Of a stretch of DNA of 64,000 nt, positions 42,244 to 51,776 are shown in pieces. Within the stretch, counting starts at the first letter, position 1, and each line of letters begins with the position of its first letter. A model generated the notes under the pieces. The model was not told where the DNA came from. It made no database searches and saw only the letters and a list, made by a program, of their open reading frames with translations. Where the stretch lies: assembly GCA_048393055.1 (NCBI GenBank), contig DBFJJS010000013.1, positions 62,001-126,000 of the forward strand. Direction: 5' to 3'. The position numbers were made by a program, and so were the translations under genes. The DNA is from Faeciplasma sp048393055 (GTDB lineage: Bacteria > Bacillota > Clostridia > Oscillospirales > Ruminococcaceae).

Positions 42244-42642
42244 TTAAAGTATAAAGTAAATCGCCAGACATATAAATGAAAGCAGCAAAAATCCAAGACC
42301 GACAAACAGCCACTCTTTCTGCCACGGCCGTCTGTCCTCCGCCTTGCGAAGCTTAAACTCATAAAACGATTCATACTCCGAGCGTCTCGAGGTGAACGGC
42401 TTTATAAGGCTGTCCACGCCATAGCTCAAAATATCATATGCGCCTTTTGAATTTGCCCAGCTGAGCGCGCCTATTCCGGCAATCACCGCTCCGGACACCG
42501 CAAAGCAGTCCGAAAGCTTGCCAAACACCTGTTCCGGGCTTTCCTGCCCAAGCAGCTCGCCCGCATATGCGCACACTACAAACAGCGCTGCGCCGACAAC
42601 AAGTGCGGCGATATACCTGTATACCCTGACCTGCTTTTTCAT
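42244..42642 (-). CDS. DUF3899-type membrane protein
   Basis: 132 residues: an N-terminal TM (about 9-28), a second segment around GAVIAGIGALSWANSKGAYDIL, a charged loop with RRSEYESFYEFKLRK, and a C-terminal TM. This arrangement fits DUF3899. Six bases after oppF, so it may be the last gene of the Opp unit. Function unknown. Confidence 0.7.
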   Translation of the reverse strand: MKKQVRVYRYIAALVVGAALFVVCAYAGELLGQESPEQVFGKLSDCFAVSGAVIAGIGALSWANSKGAYDILSYGVDSLIKPFTSRRSEYESFYEFKLRKAEDRRPWQKEWLFVGLGFLLLSFICLAIYFIL

Positions 42643-42648
42643 GGCGCA

Positions 42649-43896
42649 TTACTTGAGTATCTTGAGATACTTTTCGTACTCCGCCTGATTGCACTGCACG
42701 AAATGACCGGGCTTTATCTCCCTGAAGGAAGGCTTATCAACCGAGTAATCGTGCTCTGCAAGCGGGTTATAGGTTATTCTCTTTCTTTTCTTCTCGTAAA
42801 TCGGGTCGGGGAGAGGAATAGCCGAAAGAAGCGATCTTGTATACGGATGCAGAGGGTTCAAAAACAGCTCGTCAGACGGAGCAAGCTCAACCATCTTACC
42901 GTAATACATTACGCCTATCCTGTCAGAAAAGTATTTGACTACGGACAAGTCGTGCGCTATGAACATAATGGTAAGTCCAAAGCGGTCCCTCAAATCGTTG
43001 AGCAGGTTTATAACCTGCGCCTGGATTGAAACATCAAGCGCTGAAACCGGCTCGTCCGCGATAATCAAATCGGGGTTCATTATAATGGATCTCGCCACGC
43101 CGATACGCTGGCGTTGTCCGCCCGAAAACTCGTGCGGATAACGGCTCGCGTGCTCAGGGACAAGTCCTACAAGCTCCAACATTTCATAAACCTTTTCGTT
43201 TATTACCTGCTTATTTCTTTCGCCCTGGATGATAAGCCCCTCCGAGATTATCTCTCTTACCGTCATTCTCGGGTCAAGGGAGGCAATCGGGTCCTGGAAT
43301 ATCATCTGAATCTGAGTTACAAGCTTTGTGCGCTTCGCCTTTCTCAGCTCGTTTCTGTACTCTGCGCTGAGCTTCGCCCTTTCAGCGCCGGTAGCCTTGG
43401 CTATCAGTGGCTGATATTTTTTGTTGACAGCTTCAACCAGCTTTTCGGAGTACTCCTTATCGCAGTTTTTCTGATCGTACCTGGCAGACCTGATATTTGC
43501 CTTCTGCTCGGCTATGAATTTCGCGCAGTCCGCCTTTATCCTGGCTGCTTCCTCGCCTGACGCGCTCTTGAGCTTTTCTGCGCATTCCTCACGTGCCTTC
43601 TTTATGGCGTCCTTATAGGAGCGTGTGCCCGCGCATATCCTTACACCTTTGAATATAACGTCTCCCGAGGTGATATTGTACAGCTTGATTATTGAACGAC
43701 CGGTGGTGGTCTTTCCGCAGCCGGACTCGCCTACAAGACCGAATACCTCGCCCTTTTTGATGTCAAAGCTGACGTCGTCTACCGCCTTAAGCTCGCCTTG
43801 CCCCATCTTGAAGTACTGGCAGAGGTGGTTTACTCTGAGAAGAACGTCCGATTCAAGCTCAACGTCCACCTTGTTCTTCAGGCTGTCATTGCTCAT
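42649..43896 (-). CDS. Oligopeptide ABC transporter ATPase, OppF-type, with helical insertion
   Basis: 415 residues versus roughly 320-330 for OppF. Walker A GLVGESGCGKTTTG, then an extra lysine/glutamate-rich segment of about 110 residues (about 86-196, between the Walker A strand and MIFQDPIASLDP), signature FSGGQRQRIGVAR, Walker B LIIADEPVSALD and C-terminal HPYTRSLLSAIPLPDP. The insert looks coiled-coil. All catalytic motifs are intact. ATG at 43896 follows GAGGGG and overlaps oppD by 11 bases. Confidence 0.9.
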   Translation of the reverse strand: MSNDSLKNKVDVELESDVLLRVNHLCQYFKMGQGELKAVDDVSFDIKKGEVFGLVGESGCGKTTTGRSIIKLYNITSGDVIFKGVRICAGTRSYKDAIKKAREECAEKLKSASGEEAARIKADCAKFIAEQKANIRSARYDQKNCDKEYSEKLVEAVNKKYQPLIAKATGAERAKLSAEYRNELRKAKRTKLVTQIQMIFQDPIASLDPRMTVREIISEGLIIQGERNKQVINEKVYEMLELVGLVPEHASRYPHEFSGGQRQRIGVARSIIMNPDLIIADEPVSALDVSIQAQVINLLNDLRDRFGLTIMFIAHDLSVVKYFSDRIGVMYYGKMVELAPSDELFLNPLHPYTRSLLSAIPLPDPIYEKKRKRITYNPLAEHDYSVDKPSFREIKPGHFVQCNQAEYEKYLKILK

Positions 43897-46051
43897 CGCT
43901 TTCACCCCTCTTTTCCTGCATTCTCTTTATTCTGTCCAGAATAATCTTGGGAGGGTCGACCTTCGGCGCGTCGGGATGCAGAAGCCATGTAGCCGCGTAG
44001 TGCGTATCCGATATCTTAAACATCGGCGGCTGACGCTCAAAGTCGATTTTCATGGCATACTTGTTTCTCGGCGCAAACGCATCGCCCTTCGGCGGATAGA
44101 TCATATTCGGAGGCGTCCCAGGTATAGCTTCAAGCCTCTCGTTTGTGTCAAGGTCGGGCATCGAGGACAGCAGCGCCCATGTATATGGATGAGCGGCGTG
44201 ATAGAATATATCCTCGGAGGTGCCGTATTCAACTATCTTACCCGCGTACATGACCGCAATTCTGTCAGCCATGTTGGCAACAACGCCCAAATCGTGCGTA
44301 ATAAAAATGACCGAGAGCTTTCTTTCCTCCTTAAGCTTGTTGATAAGCTCAAGTATCTGCGACTGAATGGTAACGTCCAAAGCCGTCGTAGGCTCGTCGC
44401 ATATAAGTATATCCGGGTCGGCGGCAAGTGCTATCGCGATAACGATTCTCTGGCGCATACCTCCAGAGAACTCGAACGGATACTGGTTGTATCTCTTTCT
44501 CGGATCTGCGATTCCGACCTCCTCCATAAGCTTTATCGCTTTGGCCTTGGCAATCTTTTTGGTGACCTTGTTGACAACGCCGGAAGCGCACGCCTTGAGA
44601 TGATCTATGGCGTCCACGGTCTCAGCGCCGTAGTCCCTTGACCCGGCGTTTGCAAGCGACTGCTCATAGTGCTTTATAAGCCTTTCTACCTGATAACAAA
44701 TATTCTTCTTTGCCAAATCAAGGTCGGTAACGTTAGGAGCGGGCACGGTGTAGTCGGGCTTTTTGCCTCTTGCTGCAAGCCTGTCGTACTTGGCTTTGGC
44801 CTTATCGTATTTTTTCTGCTCGACCTTGTTCTTAACGATACCGTTGAAGTATACGTCCAAATCGCCCTTGAGTCCCGAGCCGAAGGTATAGGTAAGGCTG
44901 TCCTTGACTATTTCAAGAGGGTTAATGCACTGCTTAACCTTATCCCACAGCTTTTTTGCGGTCTCATAGCATTCCTTTTTGTCAAGATGCTCGCGCTCAA
45001 AGACCGGAAGCTCCTCCGAAAGAAGCTTTATTGCCTCCTCCTTGCAATCGTACGACCGCTTTGCAGCCAGCTCGATTCCCTTTTTGGCGTTTGCTATGAA
45101 ATCAAGCATGAAATCGTCGTCGAGATATTCCCGCAGGAACTTGTTAAGCTCGGCGACCGGCATCTTTGGCAGTGGGTTCTTTGAGTATGTTACATAATAG
45201 CCCATGGCGAAGAAGTTCGGCATTTCATACGCCGCAGCCTCCGAAAGTATTTCCCTGATCTCGCCGAGCGTCTTTATAACGGGGGTGAAATCGCCGTTTT
45301 TCCTGCACGCCATCGCCCTTGACGGAAGCCCCTTTATCAGCTCCTCAAGCCTTGGCGCCTTATCGTTTACCACATATTCCTGAATGGAGGTGCGGCAGTT
45401 GTTGACCAGCTCCTTCATTCTGAACGGCATATCCTTTACCGACTTTTTCTCCATCTCGAACATCAGCTCGCCTATGTCCTCTATCGCTTCCTTTGCAGCC
45501 TCGTGCGCGACGTTATAGGCGGACTCGAGCTCAAGATGCTTATACTCGAACTTGTCAAAATTGCGGCACTTTGTGTCGATTTCGTCCTGCTTTGACTTGT
45601 CACTGCCGGCAATGGCGGCCTTCATGCTTTCGTCAAGATTCTTAAGATAGGTGTTAAAGGTGTTTCTGCTCTCCCTCTGGCGAGCCTTTCCCTTAAGTAT
45701 CATCGCCTCGGTAAGCTGCCTGCCTATTTTGACTATGGGGTTGAGGCTCGACATGGGATCCTGGAATATCATTGCTATTTTATCGCCGCGGATCTTGTGG
45801 AACTCGTCCTCCGATATCTTAAGCAGGTCCTTGCCGTCGTAGATTATTTCGCCGCCTTCTATAATGGCGTTTCCGGCAAGTATGCCGAGTATCGCCTTTG
45901 AGGTAACGCTCTTTCCCGAGCCGGACTCGCCGACTATTGACAGAGTTTCGCTTTTGGCAAGGTCAAAGCTGATGTTTCTTACCGCCTGTACTTTTCCGTT
46001 CGTCGTGCGGAAGGATATGGTAAGGTCTTTTACATGAAGCTTGTTTTCCAT
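43886..46051 (-). CDS. Oligopeptide ABC transporter ATPase, OppD-type, with about 360-residue insertion
   Basis: 721 residues versus roughly 340 for OppD. Walker A SIVGESGSGKSVTSKA, Q-loop MIFQDPMSSLNPI, signature FSGGMRQRIVIA, Walker B ILICDEPTTALD, H-loop FITHDLGVV and the peptide-transporter tail (HPYTWALLSSMPDLD, IPGTPPNMIYPPKGDAFAPR) are all normal. About 360 mostly helical, charged residues (about 125-485) interrupt the helical subdomain between Q-loop and signature. Frame and flanks are clean, so this is an insertion domain, not a fusion error. ATG at 46051 is 6 bases after GGAGG and one base after the oppC stop. Confidence 0.9.
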   Translation of the reverse strand: MENKLHVKDLTISFRTTNGKVQAVRNISFDLAKSETLSIVGESGSGKSVTSKAILGILAGNAIIEGGEIIYDGKDLLKISEDEFHKIRGDKIAMIFQDPMSSLNPIVKIGRQLTEAMILKGKARQRESRNTFNTYLKNLDESMKAAIAGSDKSKQDEIDTKCRNFDKFEYKHLELESAYNVAHEAAKEAIEDIGELMFEMEKKSVKDMPFRMKELVNNCRTSIQEYVVNDKAPRLEELIKGLPSRAMACRKNGDFTPVIKTLGEIREILSEAAAYEMPNFFAMGYYVTYSKNPLPKMPVAELNKFLREYLDDDFMLDFIANAKKGIELAAKRSYDCKEEAIKLLSEELPVFEREHLDKKECYETAKKLWDKVKQCINPLEIVKDSLTYTFGSGLKGDLDVYFNGIVKNKVEQKKYDKAKAKYDRLAARGKKPDYTVPAPNVTDLDLAKKNICYQVERLIKHYEQSLANAGSRDYGAETVDAIDHLKACASGVVNKVTKKIAKAKAIKLMEEVGIADPRKRYNQYPFEFSGGMRQRIVIAIALAADPDILICDEPTTALDVTIQSQILELINKLKEERKLSVIFITHDLGVVANMADRIAVMYAGKIVEYGTSEDIFYHAAHPYTWALLSSMPDLDTNERLEAIPGTPPNMIYPPKGDAFAPRNKYAMKIDFERQPPMFKISDTHYAATWLLHPDAPKVDPPKIILDRIKRMQEKRGESDEQ

Positions 46052-46052
46052 A

Positions 46053-47591
46053 TTAGTCCTCCACTCCTCTCGTTGACGGGTTAAACGCATCTCTTAAGCC
46101 GTTGCCGAACAGGTTGAAGGCAATAAGCAACAGCGCGAAGTAAATCGCTGGGAAGAACATCGCGTGAGGAGAGCTTGTCATAGAGGTCTGTCCCTGCGAC
46201 ATGAGCGTACCTATACTGGTTCCGGCAAAGTCGGATATGTTTATAATTCCGAGATAGGTAAGCGATGTTTCCGAATTTATAACGCTTGGTATGATAAGCG
46301 CGCAGCTTGTAACTATAGTTCCGAGCGAGTTCGGGAAAATGTGCTTAAACATAAGCCGCCAGTCGGAAGCGCCGAGCGTTCTCGCTGCCATGACGAATTC
46401 CTGTCCCTTAAACCGGTAGAACTGCTTTCTTGTCAGAGCGGCCATGCCGATCCATCCCGTAAGAACAAATGCAAACAGGAACGCCGGTATAATACCGACC
46501 TTTTGCGCTAGGTGCAGCTGGAACAGTACCGCTACTACCATGAACGGGACTCCCGAAAGGATATCGCTTATTCTGTCCATGATAAGGTCGATTACCCCTC
46601 CATAGTAGCCCTGGATCGCACCGTAAACTGCGCCTATGGAAAGGTTGATTACGGATACTAAAATCGCAAATATGATGGAGAACCTCGAGCCTACGCCTAT
46701 TGCAAGGAACAGATCCATGCCGAGCGAGTTTGTTCCGAAGATGTAAAAAGGCTCGTGACCGTTAACGTACTGGTAGTAATTATAGTAGCACAGACGCACC
46801 TGAACAGCTCCTGACTTCCTGATGCTGTAAATGTAGCTGCCGTCGTCGCCCTCTATCCTGAGCGAGTCATAAGGCGCGCCCTCCATCGACTTATTGGTGC
46901 AGTACGCCGGTATGAAGTTTCCGTCCTCGTCGTAAACAGGCGTTCCTCTGGAGTCGCTTACCTGATACCAGATATTAGGTCTGTCGCTGATGTCCTGAAT
47001 ATCCGCCGGATTAACATAAGGATATATTACCTGTATTCCGGTTTCATTCTGCCACTGCTGGATAGCCTCGAACTCCTCGTAGGAAAGCACCCTGTACATT
47101 ATGCCGTATTCGTAGTACTTGTTGGTCTCTATCTTATATGTATAGCTTACCCTTTCCTGACCGCGGTACATTGAGGTTGTTTCGTAGGTCTCGAGGATAC
47201 GCAGGACAGGATCCATTCCGGTTTCCTGCGCGATTCCCTTCCAATACGCCATGGAAAGGTCGTTCTGAGAGGTCTTTGTAACCGCTCCGTCAAAGATACC
47301 GATTCCCATATCGGCAATCTCCCTTATAAAGGGTGGGGCGCTGGTGTAGAACGAATCCTTGTCGTTAATGGTATATGGAGACACAATGGGAGAAATAAAT
47401 GAAAACAGAAGCAGCGCAAGAATTATCCACGCGCCGGCAACCGCAGCCTTGCTCTTTTTAAACCGTATAAGAGCATCTGCGAAATATCCCCTTGCCTTGG
47501 TTTCAAATTTTGTATCGTGTATTTTAGCATCCACCTGGGCAAACTCAAACTGCTCCTTTGGGATGTGCTCATATTCTACGTTATTCGTCAT
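46053..47591 (-). CDS. Oligopeptide ABC transporter permease, OppC-type, with extracytoplasmic insertion
   Basis: 512 residues versus about 300. N-terminal cytoplasmic tail (FADALIRFKKSKAAVAGAW), TM1 about 48-70, then about 210 extra residues before FGTNSLGMDLFLAIGVGSRF, where OppC normally goes straight on. The last five TMs with the EAA-like loop (ARTLGASDWRLMFKHIFPNS) are normal. Topology places the extra domain outside the membrane, next to the substrate-binding protein. Overlaps oppB by ATGA. Confidence 0.9.
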   Translation of the reverse strand: MTNNVEYEHIPKEQFEFAQVDAKIHDTKFETKARGYFADALIRFKKSKAAVAGAWIILALLLFSFISPIVSPYTINDKDSFYTSAPPFIREIADMGIGIFDGAVTKTSQNDLSMAYWKGIAQETGMDPVLRILETYETTSMYRGQERVSYTYKIETNKYYEYGIMYRVLSYEEFEAIQQWQNETGIQVIYPYVNPADIQDISDRPNIWYQVSDSRGTPVYDEDGNFIPAYCTNKSMEGAPYDSLRIEGDDGSYIYSIRKSGAVQVRLCYYNYYQYVNGHEPFYIFGTNSLGMDLFLAIGVGSRFSIIFAILVSVINLSIGAVYGAIQGYYGGVIDLIMDRISDILSGVPFMVVAVLFQLHLAQKVGIIPAFLFAFVLTGWIGMAALTRKQFYRFKGQEFVMAARTLGASDWRLMFKHIFPNSLGTIVTSCALIIPSVINSETSLTYLGIINISDFAGTSIGTLMSQGQTSMTSSPHAMFFPAIYFALLLIAFNLFGNGLRDAFNPSTRGVED

Positions 47592-48541
47592 TTCTTCGAC
47601 CCCATTCTTATACGAGGATCAATAAAGCCGTAGCTGATATCGACCACAATGTTTGCAATAAGACCTATGGATGTGTAGAAAATCGTATCAAGCATAAACA
47701 TCGGATAATCCAGCCCGTTAATGGCGTTTATGTAGAGCTGTCCCACGCCGGGAACTCCGAACAGGCGCTCAAGGATTACCGAGCCGCTCAAAATGCCTAT
47801 GAATTCTCCGAAGATCGAAGGAACGATGACGACCATACAGTTCCTGAACGCATGCCGCACCGTTGCCTGAAGCTTTGTAAGCCCCTTTGTCCTTGCCAAA
47901 AGCATGAACTCGCTCGTCAAAACCTCGGTGAGTTCCGCCCTTGTGGTACGGGTAAAGCCCGCGATAACGGCAAGTGAAAGCGAAAGTATGCACGGTATCA
48001 TGCTCCAGAACATCGGCCACGACAGCCAGTCGGTACCCTGCTTTACGAGGAATGGGAACCAGCCAAGCTTATAAGAAAATACATATTGTATAATAAACGC
48101 ATACACAAAGCTCGGAACCGAAATCAGAGCCATTGTAACGGTTGAAATTACATTATCTATCCATGTGTTCTTTTTGAGCGCGGCAATAATTCCGAAACCT
48201 ATGCCTAACGGTATGCTCAGAATAATCGAATAAAGGTTAACTACTATTGTCGCGGGGAGCTTTTCCATAAATATGTCTATTACGTCCTGCCCAAAGTACA
48301 AAACGTCCGATACTCCAAAATCAAATTCGGTAAATATGCCCTTAAGATAGATACCGAACTGAACAAGATAAGGCTTATTGTAGCCCATCGCTTCACGGCG
48401 CGCCTCAACTATGTCTGTGTGCGGGTCTCCCGGAGGGAGCGGCGCCGGCGGAAGCATTCTTATGAGTACAAAACATATTAATACTATGACAAACAGGGTC
48501 ATCAGCATTAAAAGCAGTCTTTGCACAACATATTTTACCAT
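47588..48541 (-). CDS. Oligopeptide ABC transporter permease, OppB-type
   Basis: 317 residues, normal size. MVKYVVQRLLLMLMTLFVIV start, six TMs, EAA loop LLARTKGLTKLQATVRHAFRN, C-terminal INAINGLDYPMF and ISYGFIDPRIRM. The only subunit here without an expansion. GGAGG precedes the ATG at 48539-48541. Confidence 0.92.
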   Translation of the reverse strand: MVKYVVQRLLLMLMTLFVIVLICFVLIRMLPPAPLPPGDPHTDIVEARREAMGYNKPYLVQFGIYLKGIFTEFDFGVSDVLYFGQDVIDIFMEKLPATIVVNLYSIILSIPLGIGFGIIAALKKNTWIDNVISTVTMALISVPSFVYAFIIQYVFSYKLGWFPFLVKQGTDWLSWPMFWSMIPCILSLSLAVIAGFTRTTRAELTEVLTSEFMLLARTKGLTKLQATVRHAFRNCMVVIVPSIFGEFIGILSGSVILERLFGVPGVGQLYINAINGLDYPMFMLDTIFYTSIGLIANIVVDISYGFIDPRIRMGSKK

Positions 48542-48829
48542 GTGACAACCTCCAAAAGCAATTCTTTGGTTACAACCGTATCAAAAGACCCGCCGCACCT
48601 AAAATGCACTAAAGATGTGCTGTGTCCAAAACACGCTGTATCCTTGGTTAATGAGCTGCGTTCACCGCTGCTTTAAAGACCGCGGCCGTCTTTGTGCATG
48701 TGAATGGATTAAACCTCGATAATTCTCAAAAGCAGCGCAACGCTTTTAATGTTATAAATACGTCACGCTTCGCATTCTTTAGACAAGTATCGCTTTTAAC
48801 CAATAAAGTTTTTAATAAAATATGAAAAG
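48542..48829 (-). other. Gap between oppA and oppB
   Basis: No convincing gene. There is an AAAGAC-n7-GTCTTT hairpin (about 48674-48692) and AT-rich stretches. No clear promoter was found; the oppA terminator at 48830-48860 suggests oppBCDF is transcribed by partial read-through, giving more binding protein than transporter. Confidence 0.5.
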
Positions 48830-48860
48830 CAGGTGCGGGACATTTCTTGCCCCGCACCTG
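48830..48860 (-). terminator. Terminator or attenuator after oppA
   Basis: CAGGTGCGGG / CCCGCACCTG stem with 11-base loop, followed by CUUUUC on the minus strand. Confidence 0.8.
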
Positions 48861-48914
48861 AGCAATTCAACAACTATGAAATTTGCGATTGAATACTCAC
48901 TCCCGCAACGAGAA

Positions 48915-51482
48915 TTAGTATCTGAGCTCGCCGCCCTGCTCGGCAACGTAGTCAGTCCACTCAGTCTCGCTGTAGTTATACTTCATGTAAGCGATACCGC
49001 CGCGTCCCATAACAGGATTGTACTCGTCAACTACGTAGTAAACCTGCTGAGAAAGAAGCGCCATCGAACCGTCCTGAAGCATCGGGAGGTAGTCGTAGGT
49101 CTCAAGGATTGCAACCTCGAAAGCAGCGAGTATGTCAAGCCTTGTCTCGATATCAGCCATACCGTCGCCGAAATTGTAATCAACGCCGTCTACGGTAACA
49201 GTCGCACCGTTGAGGCAGTCAGACCACTGAGCAACTGACATCGTGATATCTGTGCCGTCGATATTAACGGTCATGTCCTTGGTTGTAGGATCGAACCACT
49301 CTGCGTCATACGCATTGCTTGGGTTGACATAAACGTCTGTGAGTGAGAACGGATTGAGGACAGAACCATTCCATCCGCCGAGAACCGTATCGGAAAGACC
49401 TTCTCTGAGTCTGTTAGACCAATCGTTTCCGAATGGAGCGGACTTAATGAACTTAACCTTGCCCTCGAAGGGAGTGCCGGCGGTAGCCTCGGCAACCTTC
49501 TCGTTGAGGTAGTCGATAGTCTGGGTTATAAAGTCGCTGTCGGTTGAAAGCGTGTAGGAAATCTGAACGGTCTGATCGCTGATTCCGTCGCCGTCGTTAT
49601 CGGTGATGTAGCCGGCTTCGATAGCGTCGTTAAACGCAAGAGTGAAGAACTCCTTAGCGGCAACAGGGTCGTAACCGGTGATGGATGCGGCAGCCTCGTC
49701 GAGTGAATCGTAATCGTCAACGTTTACGGAGTAGAACTCGCAAAGAGCTTCCTTAGCCTGATCAGTATCGCGGTATCTTGCACCGGTCTCAGGATCGTAA
49801 ATATAAGCGTCGCCGATAAGTCCGTAGGCTCCGGATCTCGAAGGAGAAATCGTCGAAGCGAAGAGCTCTCTATCGAAGGAAACCGCCATGGCCTTTCTGA
49901 AGTTGAGAAGGGTCATTGTCTGAAGATCATACTGAGTTGTATCAAAGTCCGGAGCAGCCTCACGGTTATTGATGGATTCCATATGACCGTTAAGGATGAG
50001 GAAGAAGATAGTCTCAGCGGGTGTTGCATAGCAGTAATCGGAGTTTCTGTAGGACTCATAGTCCTCAGACTGAAGACCATAAGTCATAAGTTCGCCTCTG
50101 AGGAACATGAGCTTTCTTGTAGAAGCCTCGGGAACGAACTGAGTGTCGATCTCGGTGGTCATGTACATCGGGTAGGTCAAACCGTCAACGGGATCTACAT
50201 ATACATGCTTGCCGTCGGTGTAGCCGTACCATGTGTCGTTTCTCTCAAAGTGCATGTTCTTGTCGGCCTGATAGCTGGTAAGCTTGTAAGGACCGTAAGA
50301 CATGGTGGTCTCAACGCTGGTGTTATAAGTAGAGGTCCATACGCCGTTTGTCTCGGTAAGGCAGGACTCGTAAAGATCCTCGTAAACTATCCAGTTTGAA
50401 GTGAGGTTGTAAATAAGGTTGAAGCCCGCAAGAGCCTTTGAAAGCACCAGGGTGATCTGGTAGTCGCCGGACTTATAAAGGCCAACGGTTCCGTCGTATT
50501 CAACAACGGGATAATCAGTACCTATTACAAAGTAATTGTAAACGTCGTCAGCCGTCTCGCCCCATGCCTCGGTAGCAACTACGGGAGTGAACAGGGCAAG
50601 GTTATCATCGGTAAGCGGGATAGCTCCGTTTGAATCCATCATGCCAACGAGGGTTTCCCAGTTGGTTACATCAAAGTACTCAGTTCCATATGCATCGACA
50701 TAGTCCTTAAGAGTGTCTCCGCCGGTCCACTCAAGCGCAACGTCAAGACCTATGTACATCTTAGCGCCGTCTGCGTTTACATACTGACCGTCCTCGTTAA
50801 GAGTGAGGTCTGCAAGAGTGTATGCGCCGGCCGCGTCGGTATAGGAGGTACGTCCTCCGTTGGCGTAAGCCTCAGCGCCTGCGATGCTGAAATCTGATGA
50901 ATAGTAGTCTGTAGCTCTGTAGTTGAGAAGCTCGGGAGCAAGCAGCCTCTTCATTGAATATACGTAAGTATCCGCGTTAATAGGCGTGCCGTCTTCCCAA
51001 ACAGCGTCGGGATTGAGGTCGATGGTGTATGCGTATCCGGATGTTGCAGACTCAGGAATGCCAAACTCCGGATGCTCCTCCTTGACGGTCTCTGTCACGT
51101 CAACGGGAAGGCTTGCAGCCATCTCGGGAACGATCACATAGCCCTCATAGGCTTCCTTACCCTCAACGGGATTGAGCTCATCGTTGAAGAAGAAGTCATA
51201 AAGACCGACTCTGATGAACGAAGTAAGATAATCGTCATCAGTAGTCTGATATGTGTGAGGATTCCAGTTAGTGGCCATCTGGACTACGGCATCCTTGTAT
51301 ACATATGAAGCGTCCGGGTCAAACTCGACGACTTCCTTCTCCTGCTCTTCCTGCTCTGTATCGCCCTGATTGTCACCGCTGTTGGTGGATTCGGGGTCGT
51401 TGTCATTCGCGTTATCGCCGCACGCGGCAAAGCACGAAACAACCATGAGAACAGCTAAGAGCAACGCAAGTAGCTTTTTCAT
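48915..51482 (-). CDS. Oligopeptide-binding lipoprotein, OppA-type, enlarged
   Basis: 855 residues versus about 540-600 for typical OppA. Lipobox VSCFAAC, acidic linker (residues 24-55), then the SBP_bac_5 fold (NWNPHTYQTTDDDYLTSFIR, WEDGTPINADTYVYSMKRLL, SYGPYKLTSYQ, FRKAMAVSFDRELFASTISP). Extra blocks occur around residues 195-310 and in the C-terminal third, including TDNDGDGISDQ, an EF-hand/thrombospondin-like Asp-rich calcium loop. It delivers peptides to the permeases. GGAGG precedes the ATG. Confidence 0.9.
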   Translation of the reverse strand: MKKLLALLLAVLMVVSCFAACGDNANDNDPESTNSGDNQGDTEQEEQEKEVVEFDPDASYVYKDAVVQMATNWNPHTYQTTDDDYLTSFIRVGLYDFFFNDELNPVEGKEAYEGYVIVPEMAASLPVDVTETVKEEHPEFGIPESATSGYAYTIDLNPDAVWEDGTPINADTYVYSMKRLLAPELLNYRATDYYSSDFSIAGAEAYANGGRTSYTDAAGAYTLADLTLNEDGQYVNADGAKMYIGLDVALEWTGGDTLKDYVDAYGTEYFDVTNWETLVGMMDSNGAIPLTDDNLALFTPVVATEAWGETADDVYNYFVIGTDYPVVEYDGTVGLYKSGDYQITLVLSKALAGFNLIYNLTSNWIVYEDLYESCLTETNGVWTSTYNTSVETTMSYGPYKLTSYQADKNMHFERNDTWYGYTDGKHVYVDPVDGLTYPMYMTTEIDTQFVPEASTRKLMFLRGELMTYGLQSEDYESYRNSDYCYATPAETIFFLILNGHMESINNREAAPDFDTTQYDLQTMTLLNFRKAMAVSFDRELFASTISPSRSGAYGLIGDAYIYDPETGARYRDTDQAKEALCEFYSVNVDDYDSLDEAAASITGYDPVAAKEFFTLAFNDAIEAGYITDNDGDGISDQTVQISYTLSTDSDFITQTIDYLNEKVAEATAGTPFEGKVKFIKSAPFGNDWSNRLREGLSDTVLGGWNGSVLNPFSLTDVYVNPSNAYDAEWFDPTTKDMTVNIDGTDITMSVAQWSDCLNGATVTVDGVDYNFGDGMADIETRLDILAAFEVAILETYDYLPMLQDGSMALLSQQVYYVVDEYNPVMGRGGIAYMKYNYSETEWTDYVAEQGGELRY

Positions 51483-51600
51483 GTTTACTTACCTCCAAAT
51501 TAAATCGTGTGCTCAAATCACACTGTTTTAATATACCCCCTTGGTATATCCCCGCAAGGTCAAACCTTAATCAATACTTAACTCAAGATTAACCTTTACG

Positions 51601-51637
51601 ATGGTTTTATTATAAAACCATGTGTTCAAAATGTCAA
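51601..51637 (-). promoter_or_regulatory. oppA promoter with overlapping palindrome
   Basis: TTGACA (51632-51637), 17-base spacer, TATAAT (51609-51614). The -10 is at the centre of a 21-base palindrome ATGGTTTTATtATAAAACCAT (51601-51621), an obvious operator candidate. The leader of about 115 bases also has ATATACC-n4-GGTATAT (about 51532-51549) and GTGTG-n7-CACAC hairpins. Confidence 0.8.
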
Positions 51638-51776
51638 GCAAATTGAAATTTTATAGCACTATTTATAAAAACTCGGTGAAAAGTCGCGCTGTTTTATGAT
51701 TATTTGCATTGAATGCGCCTTTTCAGACGCGTTTTCACCCACAAGCCGCGATTTAGTGCAATTTTGCAGCAAAGCG

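Noticed and set aside
48542..48829. Small ORFs in the oppA-oppB gap
   Set aside because: All are under about 30 codons without ribosome sites or recognisable sequence.
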